A stretch of DNA of 64,000 bases from Ascidia mentula (taxonomy: Eukaryota > Chordata > Ascidiacea > Phlebobranchia > Ascidiidae). Location: contig OX387202.1 in the NCBI GenBank assembly GCA_947561715.1, forward strand, positions 16,319,001 to 16,383,000. The letters are read 5' to 3'. The translations under genes and the position numbers were made by a program. This document shows, one piece after another, positions 26,601 through 34,700 of the stretch; the first letter of the stretch is position 1; every line of letters begins with the position of its first letter. The notes beneath the pieces were generated by a model. It ran no database searches, had not been told where the DNA came from, and saw nothing but the letters and a program-made list of their open reading frames with translations.

Positions 26601-29600
26601 CTGACAACAATAGCCCAAGTGTTAACACTCTATATAGAGATTGTTTGCATTGTGGCCAAACTTCTTAACCCACCGAAAACGTAGTTGATCAACAGATCGA
26701 GTTTCCACAATGGGTATTCCCTTCTCACTTCGTAGATGCCCATCCCTCTCGCCCAATTAATCCTCGACTACAGAAAAGTCTCTGGAGTCGCGTGTTACAA
26801 CATAATCCGTAACAAATAAATGATTTGACACGGATCAAACGCTCCTTGTCATACGTCAAGGGTTAGATTCATTTGCACACGCAACAGCAGCTAGGCTCTT
26901 GTCAAGATTAAGATCAATATTTTGTAATTGCCTGCGATGAGACTGGATATTAAAGGGCGTCTATCATGATACTGAGGAGAAACGCACAAATTGTTCTGTC
27001 ACTGCCATTTCACTGTCGAAGTGATACCAAAAATATGCTTGCTTTCATTTTTACTTTCAGTGCACTCCGAGTACCTTACAACTTTTGTGGAAATATCAAG
27101 ATCAACCTGCAGTTTCCTGACTATATTTTCCACCGCTGCTAAGTTTCATTACTCATTTAATATAAGATATGGGGAAACCAAAACATTTCGCTTTTCTGTG
27201 AGAAATTTTTATATTAAATTTCGAGTGCTATACTTCAGCACTACGACCCGCGGTCATTGCAGTGATCTGTATCAACTTCTAAATATTACACGAGTTAATT
27301 TAAAGTGATCTACTTTCGAATTCATATACCAAGAAATCGCTTATTTTAATTAAAAAACTCCTCAAACCCACGATTTGCGAAATTCACGCCGAACGATAGC
27401 AAACCAAGATTGCATCAATACCCGAGACAAAACGACTGCGCCCTCAGACCTTGCAGCTGCATATTTATACCCTGGCGTTTTCCTGTTACGCTAAGCCTGC
27501 ATAAAGATCGTTGCAATCAAGACATCATGCACCTTGTTAAGAGGATAAGAAAAATATCGATTTCTACACGTTTACGTACACCAGTGACCCCTGCGGCTAC
27601 TGCACTTCGATATTAACACATTATCGCCAAGGTCATAGAGTCACATGATCGCCATGTGCACACTTCACTGGGCGTAAGAGGACATTTTGCGGCATGGGGC
27701 AATTTCACTGAAAGCAGAATGATCAATGAAACGAAATCACTGCGAAGGTTTTTTCGTTTTCAATCCCAATTTACTGATTGGTCTATCTTTAAAAACAGGA
27801 GGTAAACAAAATTACTTAAATAAATCGTTACCGTTAAAACACAGCAAAAGGTTAAGACTTTACATGTGTAGTCAAAATAGCCCATTCTGCCGTATGAGCA
27901 TTTTGTTGTAATCCTGCTACTTCAGCCACCCATTGTAGGGCAATGAATTATGTCTAGTGAGAAGCTACAACGGACATCTAACTGTATCACGTATCACTGT
28001 ATCACTGTTGCCAATCGGTTTTTCTAAGCGCTGAACCGTTGCTATTTAGTTTTTTCTCCAACCTTCGACAGATTCTCATTACATGCACTGCAATCATTGC
28101 ATAGATACAGAAAACTAGTAGATATTACCAACTGCAGTTCCATCCAGGCGCTTTGAGGGCTACTGGTAGATTGGTTTAACCCAGGACAGTCATAATCGAC
28201 CTCCGTATTGAACAGCATTCTTTTACACGGCAGCGCAAATTCCTTGATGGGATTTAGACATAATCCGAAAAGCGGACATAGCGCAAATTTATCTGAAAAA
28301 TGAATGACAGCCCATTGTCTCTGACGCGGTCGTCAAGCAACGGTAACAAGCCATGCAAGCGCTTGCAATAGACGTCGGGTAGTATTTGTGAATTAATTAG
28401 AGCAGTGCTTCGCAACCGATTTCACTGACGTCACACTAACTCACTCACAAAATTCGACGACAGCACTTTCCAATTTGCAAGGGTTGTGACATCATAAATG
28501 GAAGTAGTCACGTCACGCGTAAACGCAATCTAGGGATAGCGTTTGCATTCGCCTTAGCGAGTATTGCCGAAAGTTTATTTAAATAAATTATTTTACATAA
28601 GTTATCTGATTTTTTCATAACGCGGCACGGATGCAAGGCTCTGAACTATGGAACGCGATTGGTTTTAGTTTGACGATAAATAATTCAGAATTTTTTACTT
28701 GTTTTAATCTAAATAAAGCAACAGACAGCGGATGATATTTTTTTCACCTGCGTGGCATTCGTTTTTGTCAGTTGCGTTAAAGCTGCGCTACTCAAACGTA
28801 TGTATGTGAAACCAATACTATTAGCAAAGGCATATATTTAGCCTGTAACAAAAAAGGCACAAACATACATTGTCGGTCGTCGAACTCTACACAATGTACA
28901 GGAACACTGTTTTTTTCTGGGTTAACATTTTCCACACCAATGCACAGCACTTCATCAAATTGGTGCTTCAACCTCCTGTATCGGCTGGTTTAAAATACCA
29001 TGAACATTAGGCGATTACACTAAGCAATTGAAAGTTAACGATCACAAATTCCAACTTCTGATCTTTTTTTGAATAAGGAGCAAACACTGTATGTATCCCT
29101 GTCCAATATCTGGCTTGATAAGGGTTGGGTGTGGACGCCGTTTTGTGGTGGTATAGAATTGCAACTTTGCATTTTTTCACTTCCTTTGTTTCTGGCAATA
29201 CGTTTAACGCCTACGCGTGCTTCGGCAAACATGTTGCACTTACACTGCAGGTGAGTTTGCATGGAATAGAGGTAATACGATTCGATCCTGCACAACGATT
29301 GCCATTGCAAAGGCCCTGGCTGCTGGTGGTAACGTATTTCGGACGAAATTGGTTGATTAAATTAAGGTGGAGATTGAACTTGCTTGAAAGCTGAAATTTA
29401 ATTTTCATTGATTTCTGCAACGCGCGGAGTCGGCGAAATTTCAGCAGGTTTTACTTGATGGAAACGGAAATTTTCGATTTCCACGTTTTCCAGTCTGTAT
29501 ACGTTTGCATGCAGTATATTTACGTTGTACGTTTCTAACCAAATTTAACACTTGATTTTTTTTTTCAACAATCAAATACACAGGAGGATACAGATAGAAA

Positions 29601-31762
29601 AACGCTCGGTTCCTAAACGCGGCTCCTTGCAGGGATTCGATCGCATCGTTATTCGTACAACGTATCTGTTAAGAGCTTGATAACTATTCGACTAAACTCC
29701 AGTTGTCTGTTATACAAACCTATACAACGAGAATGAGCAAATCCTTTCGCATTTATTGCTGCTAGGCCCTGTTACATTCTGTCACAACTCTACAACCCAA
29801 CGTCTGTTGCGCCATTTACACCAGCCGGCGAAAGAAACCTTGCGAAACCTTTTGTCACTAAAATGTATTAATTCGGTCTTTTCAAAAGGTGTCCTGAATG
29901 TTTAGAAGGCAAAAAAATTAAGCTACAAGGGCTGATATCGCACACATGGGCGCAATTGTGTAGAGTGCTGTGGCCTCTTGCAAAAACCTGGTATATACAA
30001 AGCTTTTTACTGCATTTTCGTTAAGTTGGCGATTATTTTGCAAACTACACTATAAAAATCAGGTATACCCGTCAATTATTGTCTGCTTTTGTCCCTTTAG
30101 TTCAAACTCTTAACTGCAATTTCGTTAAATTGGCGATTGATTGCAATTGCTAAAAAATACGCGACAAAATTTACCGAAAATTGTCAACAACCAATTAAAC
30201 TAGAACCTGTCAAGCTCATTGTAACTCAAACCTTGTACAAAACAAGTCGAGCGCAGCTCGTGGAACAAGACACTAAACACGCTTTTGAACTGTAAATTAG
30301 CTTAAAAATCGTTCTGCCATAAACACTACATCCGATGTTACACGCTTGATTGCGCATAGGTGCGCTTTTTCCGATCCAATGAACCTGGATTCCGTTGAAC
30401 ATTCGCCCACAAAATTTTTAGCGAAGCATCCTACGCTTGGGCAGTTAGTAGCAAGTCGGCGACATTTCCTAAACTGCCGCAAATCCCTTGCAAACGAGAT
30501 CACCCGCACGTCGGAAAATCGATATTCCGCGGCCGCGATCCGCCCTCGGGATTTCGGCGAAATTAGTAATTATCACTCGGTCGCGTTGTTGACGGAAGTG
30601 ATCATAACCTGTTATTGCGTGGAATTGTTTAAGTTTTAATTGTGTTTGTTTTTCTGTTTTATTTGTATTTCTCTTCTAATGGGTGTTGTGTTTGATTAGA
30701 AACGCACATGAAGCTAAAATGTCAAATGCAAAGATTAAGGCGGACAAAACTTAATATCTAAAACTATGCGAACAGTCAATCGCACCTGTTGCGTTAACTA
30801 CAGCAGTGGAAACCCCCACCCTGTAAGCACAGCAGCAATTGGCAACCGTGTTGTGTTTAATGCAACTATAACATATATATTACTGCTTCTTTAAATATGA
30901 AAACCAAAGCTAATATACTTTTAATCAGCTTAAGTAAAGTAGACGGTTCGAGCACGAACTGTGTTCATCATCAGTACTATAATGAGAATGCAGCAGAGGG
31001 CTGAGGTAGACATACAACTATTCCTACTTCGTTTGCTGTTTATTCTCGGAGGCATGTTGTCGTCTGACACAAGTCGAAGTTGACGGACGCGCCTCTCACT
31101 GCCACCCGGCGACAAATGTCGGCGACGCTGTTGTACGCTAGACGGCGCCCTTTCGTTTGTAGCGCCAGCTGATGAAGGTGTACTCTGTTCGTTCTGATCA
31201 CAATATACAAATAAAAAGTAAATACACTGTCTTCGTTCGGCAATAGTAAGAATTGATTTGACGGAAAAATGGAATGTATGCTATACGAAATACCTGGTTA
31301 GGAAATGTAAATTAATGGCATTTAGTTTGCTGTGTCAAGTACCAGAGCTGCATGCAGTGTTTACGGTTTCGACCTACACAAAGGAAAAGTCTGCCACCGA
31401 TACGAACTAATAGGTCGAAGCAGTGTGCACTGTGATAAGTTTGTTGCCCTTGTAAACTTTTAAATTCACCGCATCGATTTTTGTTGTTTTTTAACGAACA
31501 AATACCCGTAAGCGTAACCTGTAATGCGTATTTTATTATTATTGCATCTTATCACTTTAATTGAAAAAAATGCGTACAATTTACATAGCAAATCAATATT
31601 ATCAAAATACGCCGATTTCAAACCCTACAGTCACTGGTCAATTGTAGAGTTGCAAGAACTTACCGGATCTTCGTAAAGTGTGTCAGTGGCGAGAAGGTGC
31701 TCCAAGCGTTCCCGCTCTTGCAGATACAACTCCTGTTCTGCCCTCTGGTTTGATCGTCGCAC
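1..31762 (-). CDS. Nav1: Voltage-gated sodium channel alpha subunit, 5' part (19 exons; runs off the left edge)
   Basis: This gene encodes the pore-forming subunit of a voltage-gated Na+ channel, a plasma-membrane protein that carries the action-potential upstroke. About 1332 codons are present in 19 minus-strand exons whose phases all agree (listed separately). Reading 5' to 3': an N-terminal cytoplasmic region; DI S1-S6, with an S4 reading [11 protein letters not shown] and a pore loop with Asp; an arginine/serine-rich I-II linker; then DII S1-S5 and a pore loop reading CGEW. DI and DII of animal Nav channels align along their whole length, for example [12 protein letters not shown] in S3 and [19 protein letters not shown] in S6. 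Domains III and IV and the inactivation gate lie beyond base 1. No initiator Met was fixed: the first supported exon opens in phase 0 without an ATG. Cav and NALCN are excluded by the DI Asp and the Nav-specific S4-S5 sequences. Confidence 0.93.
344..517 (-). CDS. Nav exon, domain II S4-S5
   Basis: 58 codons, phase 0 to 0 (donor TATCAG|GTGAAC). It encodes [17 protein letters not shown] (end of S4 and the S4-S5 linker) and S5 [19 protein letters not shown]. Confidence 0.94.
1051..1224 (-). CDS. Nav exon, domain II S2-S4
   Basis: 58 codons, phase 0 to 0 (acceptor TTTTGTGCAG, donor CTC|GTAAGT). It encodes [30 protein letters not shown] and the start of S4, [11 protein letters not shown]. Confidence 0.94.
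1335..1484 (-). CDS. Nav exon, domain II S1-S2
   Basis: 50 codons, phase 0 to 0 (donor ATT|GTGAGT). It encodes [20 protein letters not shown] (DII S1) and [18 protein letters not shown]. Confidence 0.93.
1919..2040 (-). CDS. Nav exon, end of the I-II linker before domain II S1
   Basis: 122 nt, phase 1 in and phase 0 out (donor GTG|GTAAGT). [15 protein letters not shown] aligns with the conserved FLIWDCSPYWLKVK segment just before DII S1 in vertebrate Nav. Confidence 0.88.
2158..2378. repeat. Foldback element, about 220 bp, with nested inverted arms
   Basis: Perfect 21-bp arms GCTAATATGCTGCTATACATT (2221-2241) and its complement (2312-2332) flank inner arms CTATGC/GCATAG. Outer arms AGCAGCTGTTTAT/ATAAACAGCTGCT lie at 2161-2173 and about 2362-2376. 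The centre, read on the minus strand, contains CTGATGATGGAC and resembles a degenerate hammerhead core. It lies in a Nav intron. Confidence 0.75.
2572..2640 (+). repeat. Degenerate sister copy of the hammerhead motif
   Basis: AGCTGCA, a GATC-TTATA-GGTC stem II and an ACAGTG stem III strand are recognisable 248 bp upstream of the complete motif. Two core bases differ, so it is probably inactive. The two copies bracket a short unit carrying a GTT microsatellite. Confidence 0.65.
2638..2665. repeat. (GTT)n microsatellite
   Basis: About eight uninterrupted GTT/TTG units. Confidence 0.95.
2828..2887 (+). ncRNA. Complete type I hammerhead ribozyme motif
   Basis: All parts are readable. Stem I strand AGCTGCA is at 2828-2834. 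The core CTGATGA is at 2835-2841. Stem II is GACC/GGTC (2842-2845 with 2851-2854) around loop TTACA. The core GAA is at 2855-2857. Stem III is ACAG (2858-2861) with CTGT (2876-2879). The cleavage-site C is at 2880, in a GUC triplet. The second stem I strand TGCAGCT is at 2881-2887, perfectly complementary over 7 bp. This matches the universally conserved hammerhead core (CUGANGA...GAA...UH). It lies on the plus strand inside a Nav intron, antisense to Nav. Activity is inferred from structure only. Confidence 0.85.
3056..3170 (-). repeat. tRNA-derived SINE-like repeat
   Basis: Read on the minus strand it has a degenerate pol III box B region next to CGGTGTGGTCG. It also shares the ACCTGAT, GGGATTC and GGGTCGGGCGCTTGACC-like blocks with copies at 26.2 and 46.5 kb. 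It lies in a Nav intron. Confidence 0.6.
3542..3749 (-). CDS. Nav exon, I-II linker
   Basis: 208 nt, phase 0 in and phase 1 out (donor ACCA|GTGAGT), joining cleanly to the following exon. It encodes a hydrophilic segment with [20 protein letters not shown]. No known domain. The acceptor (CGGCCAATAG) is only moderate. Confidence 0.72.
4213..4307 (-). CDS. Nav exon, I-II linker
   Basis: 95 nt with a clear acceptor (GCTGCTTTACAG) and donor (CAGCAG|GTATGT). It is phase 1 in and phase 0 out, exactly what its neighbours require. It encodes [23 protein letters not shown] is another potential kinase site. Confidence 0.75.
4554..4626. repeat. Near-perfect 30-bp inverted repeat (hairpin)
   Basis: TTTTTATTACCGTATATAGT continues into GGTTCTTAAAC and is followed, after an 8-nt loop, by its complement with one extra base. 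The element lies 16 bp downstream of a Nav splice donor (4642). It could be a small MITE. Confidence 0.85.
4643..5037 (-). CDS. Nav exon, I-II linker, Cys/Ser-rich
   Basis: 395 nt, phase 2 in and phase 1 out (acceptor AATGCGCAG, donor TTGG|GTAAGA). The segment is Ser/Cys-rich and disordered, including [20 protein letters not shown]. No domain was recognised; membership rests on phase and position. Confidence 0.82.
5165..5225. repeat. Possible fragment of the foldback family
   Basis: ACTGAGGAAGCCAATAGGCG followed by AAATAAATATT resembles the inner arm end of the 43.0-kb foldback (ACTGAGGATGCCGCATAGGC then GAAATAAATAT). It lies between two Nav linker exons. Confidence 0.4.
5399..5739 (-). CDS. 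Nav exon, I-II linker, Arg/Ser-rich
   Basis: 341 nt, phase 0 in and phase 2 out (donor CCCAG|GTAAAA). The segment is low-complexity and very basic, with an Arg run and an RRASL motif. RRxS sites of this kind are protein kinase A targets in the I-II linker of vertebrate Nav. Confidence 0.85.
5795..5827 (-). CDS. Nav microexon, start of the I-II linker
   Basis: 11 codons ([11 protein letters not shown]) between a TTGTTCTTAG acceptor and a GAG|GTAAGA donor, phase 0 to 0. It matches the Glu/Lys-rich segment (EEAEQKEAE) that follows DI S6 in Nav channels. Confidence 0.85.
6273..6416 (-). CDS. Nav exon, domain I S6
   Basis: 48 codons, phase 0 to 0. It encodes [20 protein letters not shown] then [14 protein letters not shown], the DI S6 gate and its cytoplasmic continuation. 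The donor ATG|GTGGGT is weaker than most in this gene. An alternative end two or three codons earlier cannot be excluded. Confidence 0.92.
6690..6834 (-). CDS. Nav exon, domain I pore loop (selectivity Asp)
   Basis: 145 nt. [20 protein letters not shown] matches the conserved pre-pore segment. The pore loop reads [15 protein letters not shown]. The selectivity Asp codon is at 6714-6716. The next residue is Ala instead of Phe/Tyr, and Gly replaces the Glu three residues after the Asp. Confidence 0.94.
7179..8130 (-). CDS. Nav exon, domain I S4-S5, S5 and giant extracellular loop
   Basis: 952 nt, phase 1 in and phase 2 out. It begins with the S4-S5 linker and S5 ([17 protein letters not shown], then LRQKC). 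About 270 residues of extracellular turret follow, with ten Asn-X-Ser/Thr sequons and several cysteines. In vertebrate Nav this loop is roughly 110-130 residues, so it is greatly expanded here. The exon is GC-rich relative to its introns. Confidence 0.93.
8131..9016 (-). other. Nav intron between S4 and S5 exons
   Basis: 886 bp. Contains the possible short inverted-repeat element at 8664-8892. The rest shows nothing recognisable. Confidence 0.7.
8664..8892. repeat. Possible short inverted-repeat element
   Basis: GGCCTTGCGTGA (8665-8676) and TCACGCAAGGTCC (8880-8892) are inverted copies bounding about 230 bp of GC-rich DNA in the AT-rich Nav intron between the S4 and S5 exons. No target duplication is clear. 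Confidence 0.35.
9017..9132 (-). CDS. Nav exon, domain I S3-S4 voltage sensor
   Basis: 116 nt. It contains the S4 helix [20 protein letters not shown] with arginine/lysine every third residue. The donor CCAG|GTGCGT splits the codon after VIP; the next exon completes it as Asp, where other Nav channels have Gly. Confidence 0.94.
9279..9407 (-). CDS. Nav exon, domain I S2-S3
   Basis: 129 nt. It encodes [19 protein letters not shown] (S2 with its conserved acidic residue) and [14 protein letters not shown] (S3 with its conserved Asp), near-identical in pattern to vertebrate Nav DI. Phases are 2 in and 2 out (donor GCCGA|GTATGG). Confidence 0.94.
9918..10129 (-). CDS. Nav exon, domain I pre-S1 and S1
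   Basis: 212 nt, phase 0 in and phase 2 out (acceptor TTTCTTTGCAG, donor GTTGA|GTGAGT). It reads [20 protein letters not shown] and then S1 [16 protein letters not shown], matching the start of DI in Nav channels. Confidence 0.92.
10130..25241 (-). other. 15.1-kb Nav intron
   Basis: It joins the 25.4-kb exon to the domain I S1 exon. It holds a GC-rich block with an open frame at 10331-10720 (see findings), a GC-rich patch near 20450-20600, a tRNA-like repeat at 18.2 kb and many short chance open frames. I see no other gene. Intron size and position fit regulatory DNA, but no element is identified. Confidence 0.7.
18205..18300 (-). repeat. tRNA-like repeat
   Basis: The minus strand ends GAGGGTTCGAATCCCGATG with a box A-like TAAGCTAGGAAGG about 80 nt upstream. 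The acceptor ends do not pair and the anticodon arm has an oversized loop, so it is not a functional tRNA. It lies in the 15-kb Nav intron. Confidence 0.5.
25242..25459 (-). CDS. Nav exon, pre-S1 region of domain I
   Basis: 218 nt, phase 1 in and phase 0 out (acceptor TTTTTCCGCAG, donor AACAAG|GTTGGT). [16 protein letters not shown] and [12 protein letters not shown] match the Nav N-terminal pattern (SDLEAGK..PFIYGD and PLEDxDPYY), which directly precedes the conserved KTFIVLN-type segment. The next exon, 15.1 kb away, begins with that segment in matching phase. Confidence 0.8.
25875..25975 (-). repeat. tRNA-derived SINE-like repeat
   Basis: The minus strand has GTGGGTTCGAATCCC (box B) preceded by GAAAACCTAATCGATAT and ATCGACCC, the same order as the other copies. 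Confidence 0.6.
26165..26272 (+). repeat. tRNA-derived SINE-like repeat
   Basis: The plus strand has GGTCAAGCGCCCGACC, AAAACCAGATCGATATTCGT and TCCTGGGTTCAAATCCC, matching the 46.5-kb copy in opposite orientation. Confidence 0.65.
29620..29705 (-). repeat. tRNA-like repeat
   Basis: The minus strand has a box A-like TTTAGTCGAATAGTT and a box B-like GCGATCGAATCCC at tRNA-like spacing. No cloverleaf closes. Confidence 0.4.
30008..30145. repeat. Two direct copies of a 34-bp segment, period about 104 bp
   Basis: ACTGCATTTTCGTTAAGTTG and ACTGCAATTTCGTTAAATTG, each followed by GCGATT, lie about 104 bp apart in a Nav intron. Confidence 0.6.
30898..30985 (-). repeat. Copy of the GCTAATAT...CATCATCAG repeat family
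   Basis: It shares AAAGCTAATAT, TTAATCAGCTTAAGTAAA and GTTCATCATCAGTACT with the 46.4-kb copy, and the ends with the 2.2-kb foldback. It lies directly downstream of a Nav exon. Confidence 0.65.
31028..31193 (-). CDS. Nav exon, N-terminal linker
   Basis: 166 nt, phase 0 in and phase 1 out. These are exactly the phases needed between its two neighbours. The acceptor is T-rich and ends in GATCAG; the donor is CGAA|GTAGGA. It encodes a Ser/Arg/Gln-rich segment ([20 protein letters not shown]) with no close counterpart in vertebrate Nav. The call rests on phase, splice sites and local GC richness. Confidence 0.55.
31335..31445. repeat. Decayed hammerhead-repeat fragments in inverted arrangement
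   Basis: AATAGGTCGAAGCAGTG on the plus strand and AGGTCGAAACCG followed by TGCATGCAGCTCT on the minus strand resemble the 3' half of the 2.8-kb motif. No complete core is present. Confidence 0.4.
31664..31762 (-). CDS. Nav exon, N-terminal cytoplasmic helix
   Basis: 33 codons, phase 0 in and out, preceded by a long T-rich tract ending in AAG and followed by a CCG|GTAAGT donor. The frame is Arg/Glu/Gln-rich ([18 protein letters not shown]), like the helical ERRIAEEK region near the N-terminus of Nav channels. The other frame that would join directly to the 25.4-kb exon contains a stop, so the 31028-31193 exon is needed between them. Confidence 0.6.
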
Positions 31763-34700
31763 CTTAAACAAAGCAAACAAAAACGTCTAAGTGCTGGACT
31801 AAAAAGAAAGAAACTTTTTGATTGAAAGTTACTTGTCTTCAACGATAGCAAAACCTATGAAAGTAGTTTCTTCTCCGTTCAATTGTATTTCAATGTACTG
31901 TACAAGTTTCAGTTAAGTAGTTGCACTGATGAAACAGTAGGGCACGTTGCACTATTTAACCTAGTAGTAGCGGACAGCGCATTTGGTCACTACCTGCCAT
32001 GTGTAATACCCCTTTAAGACGACCAGCTACATCATGAAAGTAAGGTACACGTCGATTATTGTGCAGCGCTGTACCGACTGCTTACGCATTAAGCGACACT
32101 AATGGAAAGACATTAGCACGCACTGCTTACCTATAATTTATACCAGAAATTGGAAGCGGTGAAAATATACAAATGTTGCATTGTGCCTTGTGGCGTTAGG
32201 TGTAGTTAATTGCAATTTGCAACCCACACACAATACGAACACCTAACAGGGAAGCCCCCACGTGGAAGTAAAATTTGTTTTCCAAAGTGATAAAAGCACT
32301 GGCAAAGTATTACAAACGTTGGTTTTCCAGTGTTCGAGTAAACTAATTCTTGCCGGTTTGCTGTTCCGGTAAGAATTCCACGGCTGGTGTCTCTTTACTA
32401 TCAGCCCTGGGGTTTTCTGCAACAAATGCGAACGTGATGGAATCGAAACTCGATCTTTGGTGACTAATGCAAAACTACCCGTAAATTGCATAAAAACGTC
32501 ATTTTAACTGACGTCATGGCGGCGTAACGCCGCACTTATGAGTGGAAAAACAAGTGAAATGTTATGGTAAAAAGGTGTAAACCCCGCCTCAAAATGCAAG
32601 TGGGTGTTGCTAATGAGGCGACTAACGACAAGTTTTCAAAACAGGCAAACTCTTTGAACTTGAAATGGTAAACAAGAATGTTCGCCCGACAAAACATGTT
32701 TTTTATGTTACATTGACGTGGATTGGATATGAAGTTTTGTCGATATACGTACTTTGTGTTGTTGTTATTTAGCATTTTACCTTGAAGCGAACGAACCCCA
32801 AAATGCAAATTTTGTATCCAAACAAGTACCGGCCATCTTACAAATTCGAATACTTATTTTTTTGCTTTGTGTAGCTAATCTGGTTGTAAACAGCATTTAG
32901 GCGTTAAAAAACGCCCATTGGATGTCAGCAAAGCTCTTCTTGCTAGCATTGAAAAAAAAACGCAAAAAATGCAAAAGATTTGGGCGCAATTCCGTTGCGC
33001 CAAAAACCGCAATGGCCCAATGGCCCAAAGGCCTATATCTATTAGGGCTAACCCTTCAAAGTTAGACTGTTAATCCCCAAAACGGCAACATATATTTAGC
33101 CACAATGTGTGCTTTGTCGCACGTGGCGAGCGTTACTTGAGTTTGGCGGCTCCCTTGTGACCTCACAGATGCGCTTGTGACGTCGTGACCCGGGTGGCAT
33201 TTTTCAAAACAAGCGCAACCGGGGTTGACATCGAGTGGATCTTATTTCGTAAACACTTACTAAGTCGTGTCAATATGGGTGCGACTGAGGTGGAAAATTC
33301 GAGTGGAGCATTTTGTTCTGCGCAATGAACGGAGCGTGCTCGCCGAATTAAGGCCAAAATACGACGTTTCATAAATGTCAATTTTGAACAACTGGCGATA
33401 CGCTGATAAATCACATTCCTGCAATTGCTTTTCAGCAATTCGTGAGTGCGATGACGTCATAAGACCGCACACAAAACATCATTACTATTCACGGGTTACT
33501 GAACTGAAAACGAGAAATTTTGTGTAACAGTAATTACCCAAAGCTTAGCAACACTATTTTCTTCAGTGTTAGATGCTTTTTTGCGTCACAAATCGGTTTG
33601 TTTGATGCGTTACAGACAGGTAAAACCTATCTAGTGATATTATCGGGCGGTACATTCGAATGATAATTATTGACGTTTCGACGCAATCGATTTTCGAAGA
33701 AGGGGGCATATAGATGACGTCATCATGAACATTTTTTAATTGCACTGCAGTTGGATTTTTTTGAACTGTGTTTTTTATCTAATTACATTGCAGTTCGACC
33801 ACTTTAATTACGGAATTTTTTTACTTTTCTAAATATTACGTAATTTTATCATGTGAACACATGGGGGTCAACACATTTGTTTGTCACTAGCGCGCTTTGT
33901 TTGGCGCATGTTGTTAACTACTACAACAAAATCGTTGTCGAAATTAATTTTGGTTGGTAACCGCCCCCATTTACTATAGACAAAATTTATGGAATCGCCA
34001 CTGGCCTGAAAACACGTTACCACTTTTTCGTATGTTCGACTTCTGTTTTTATCCAAAGCAGCTGACAAAAATTACATACAACTTCCAGGATGAACTCATA
34101 AAATTCCACATACAAATCGGCTCGTCACTGTCTGCTTTGTCTGGCGCATGCGCTGCTAACTATACTAACATGTCGTAACAAGAGTTTTCGTTTTTGGATG
34201 GAAAATTTATGGATTCGCCTCTGGACCAAACACACATTACCACCTTATACCGAGGGAAATATGTCCAGGCCACGGCGGTGATAAGTTTAATTTAGCAGAC
34301 GCTTTATATATCTACATAAAGAATAAAGGAAGAATTCGTGGGAACGACATCAAGGTCGCGACGTTGACTCCCATGTGGCAAGCGTTACAGGCACTTAATA
34401 AACCACTGTCTGAGTAACACATGCTTCTGTCCCATATACCTGGGAATTTACAATGTGCGGCGAAAGCCTGACGCACTGAAAAGAAAGGCACCATTTTTCT
34501 AAACGTATTTGCATGTGCGCTTACGAATGGGCTATGTCTGGATCTGGCCTCCAAAGTCAAAGGTATATTATTACAGTACACGCAGTGATGTTTTATGCAA
34601 TGGCATGATTGGCAGGATCGCCCCACTGCGCATGTCCTTACTTGTTGATCACAGCTATCGTATCAAGATCATTAGGTTCACAGTAAATATTGATTATATT

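Larger units (their letters stand above)
25460..31027 (-). other. 5.6-kb Nav intron
   Basis: It contains tRNA-derived repeats (25.9, 26.2 and 29.6 kb), a short direct repeat near 30.0 kb and the CATCATCAG-type repeat at 30.9 kb. No coding sequence is recognised. Confidence 0.65.

Noticed and set aside
31900-31965. Another hammerhead (TTGCACTGATGAAACAG...)
   Set aside because: CTGATGA is present but there is no GAA box or stem II in the right place. The inverted TTGCAC/GTTGCAC is too short to count.
33260-33350. 5' non-coding Nav exon ending at CTTA|GTAAGT
   Set aside because: The donor is strong and the region has CpGs. But the frame needed to join the 31.7-kb exon has a stop and no ATG, so it could only be untranslated and nothing else supports it.
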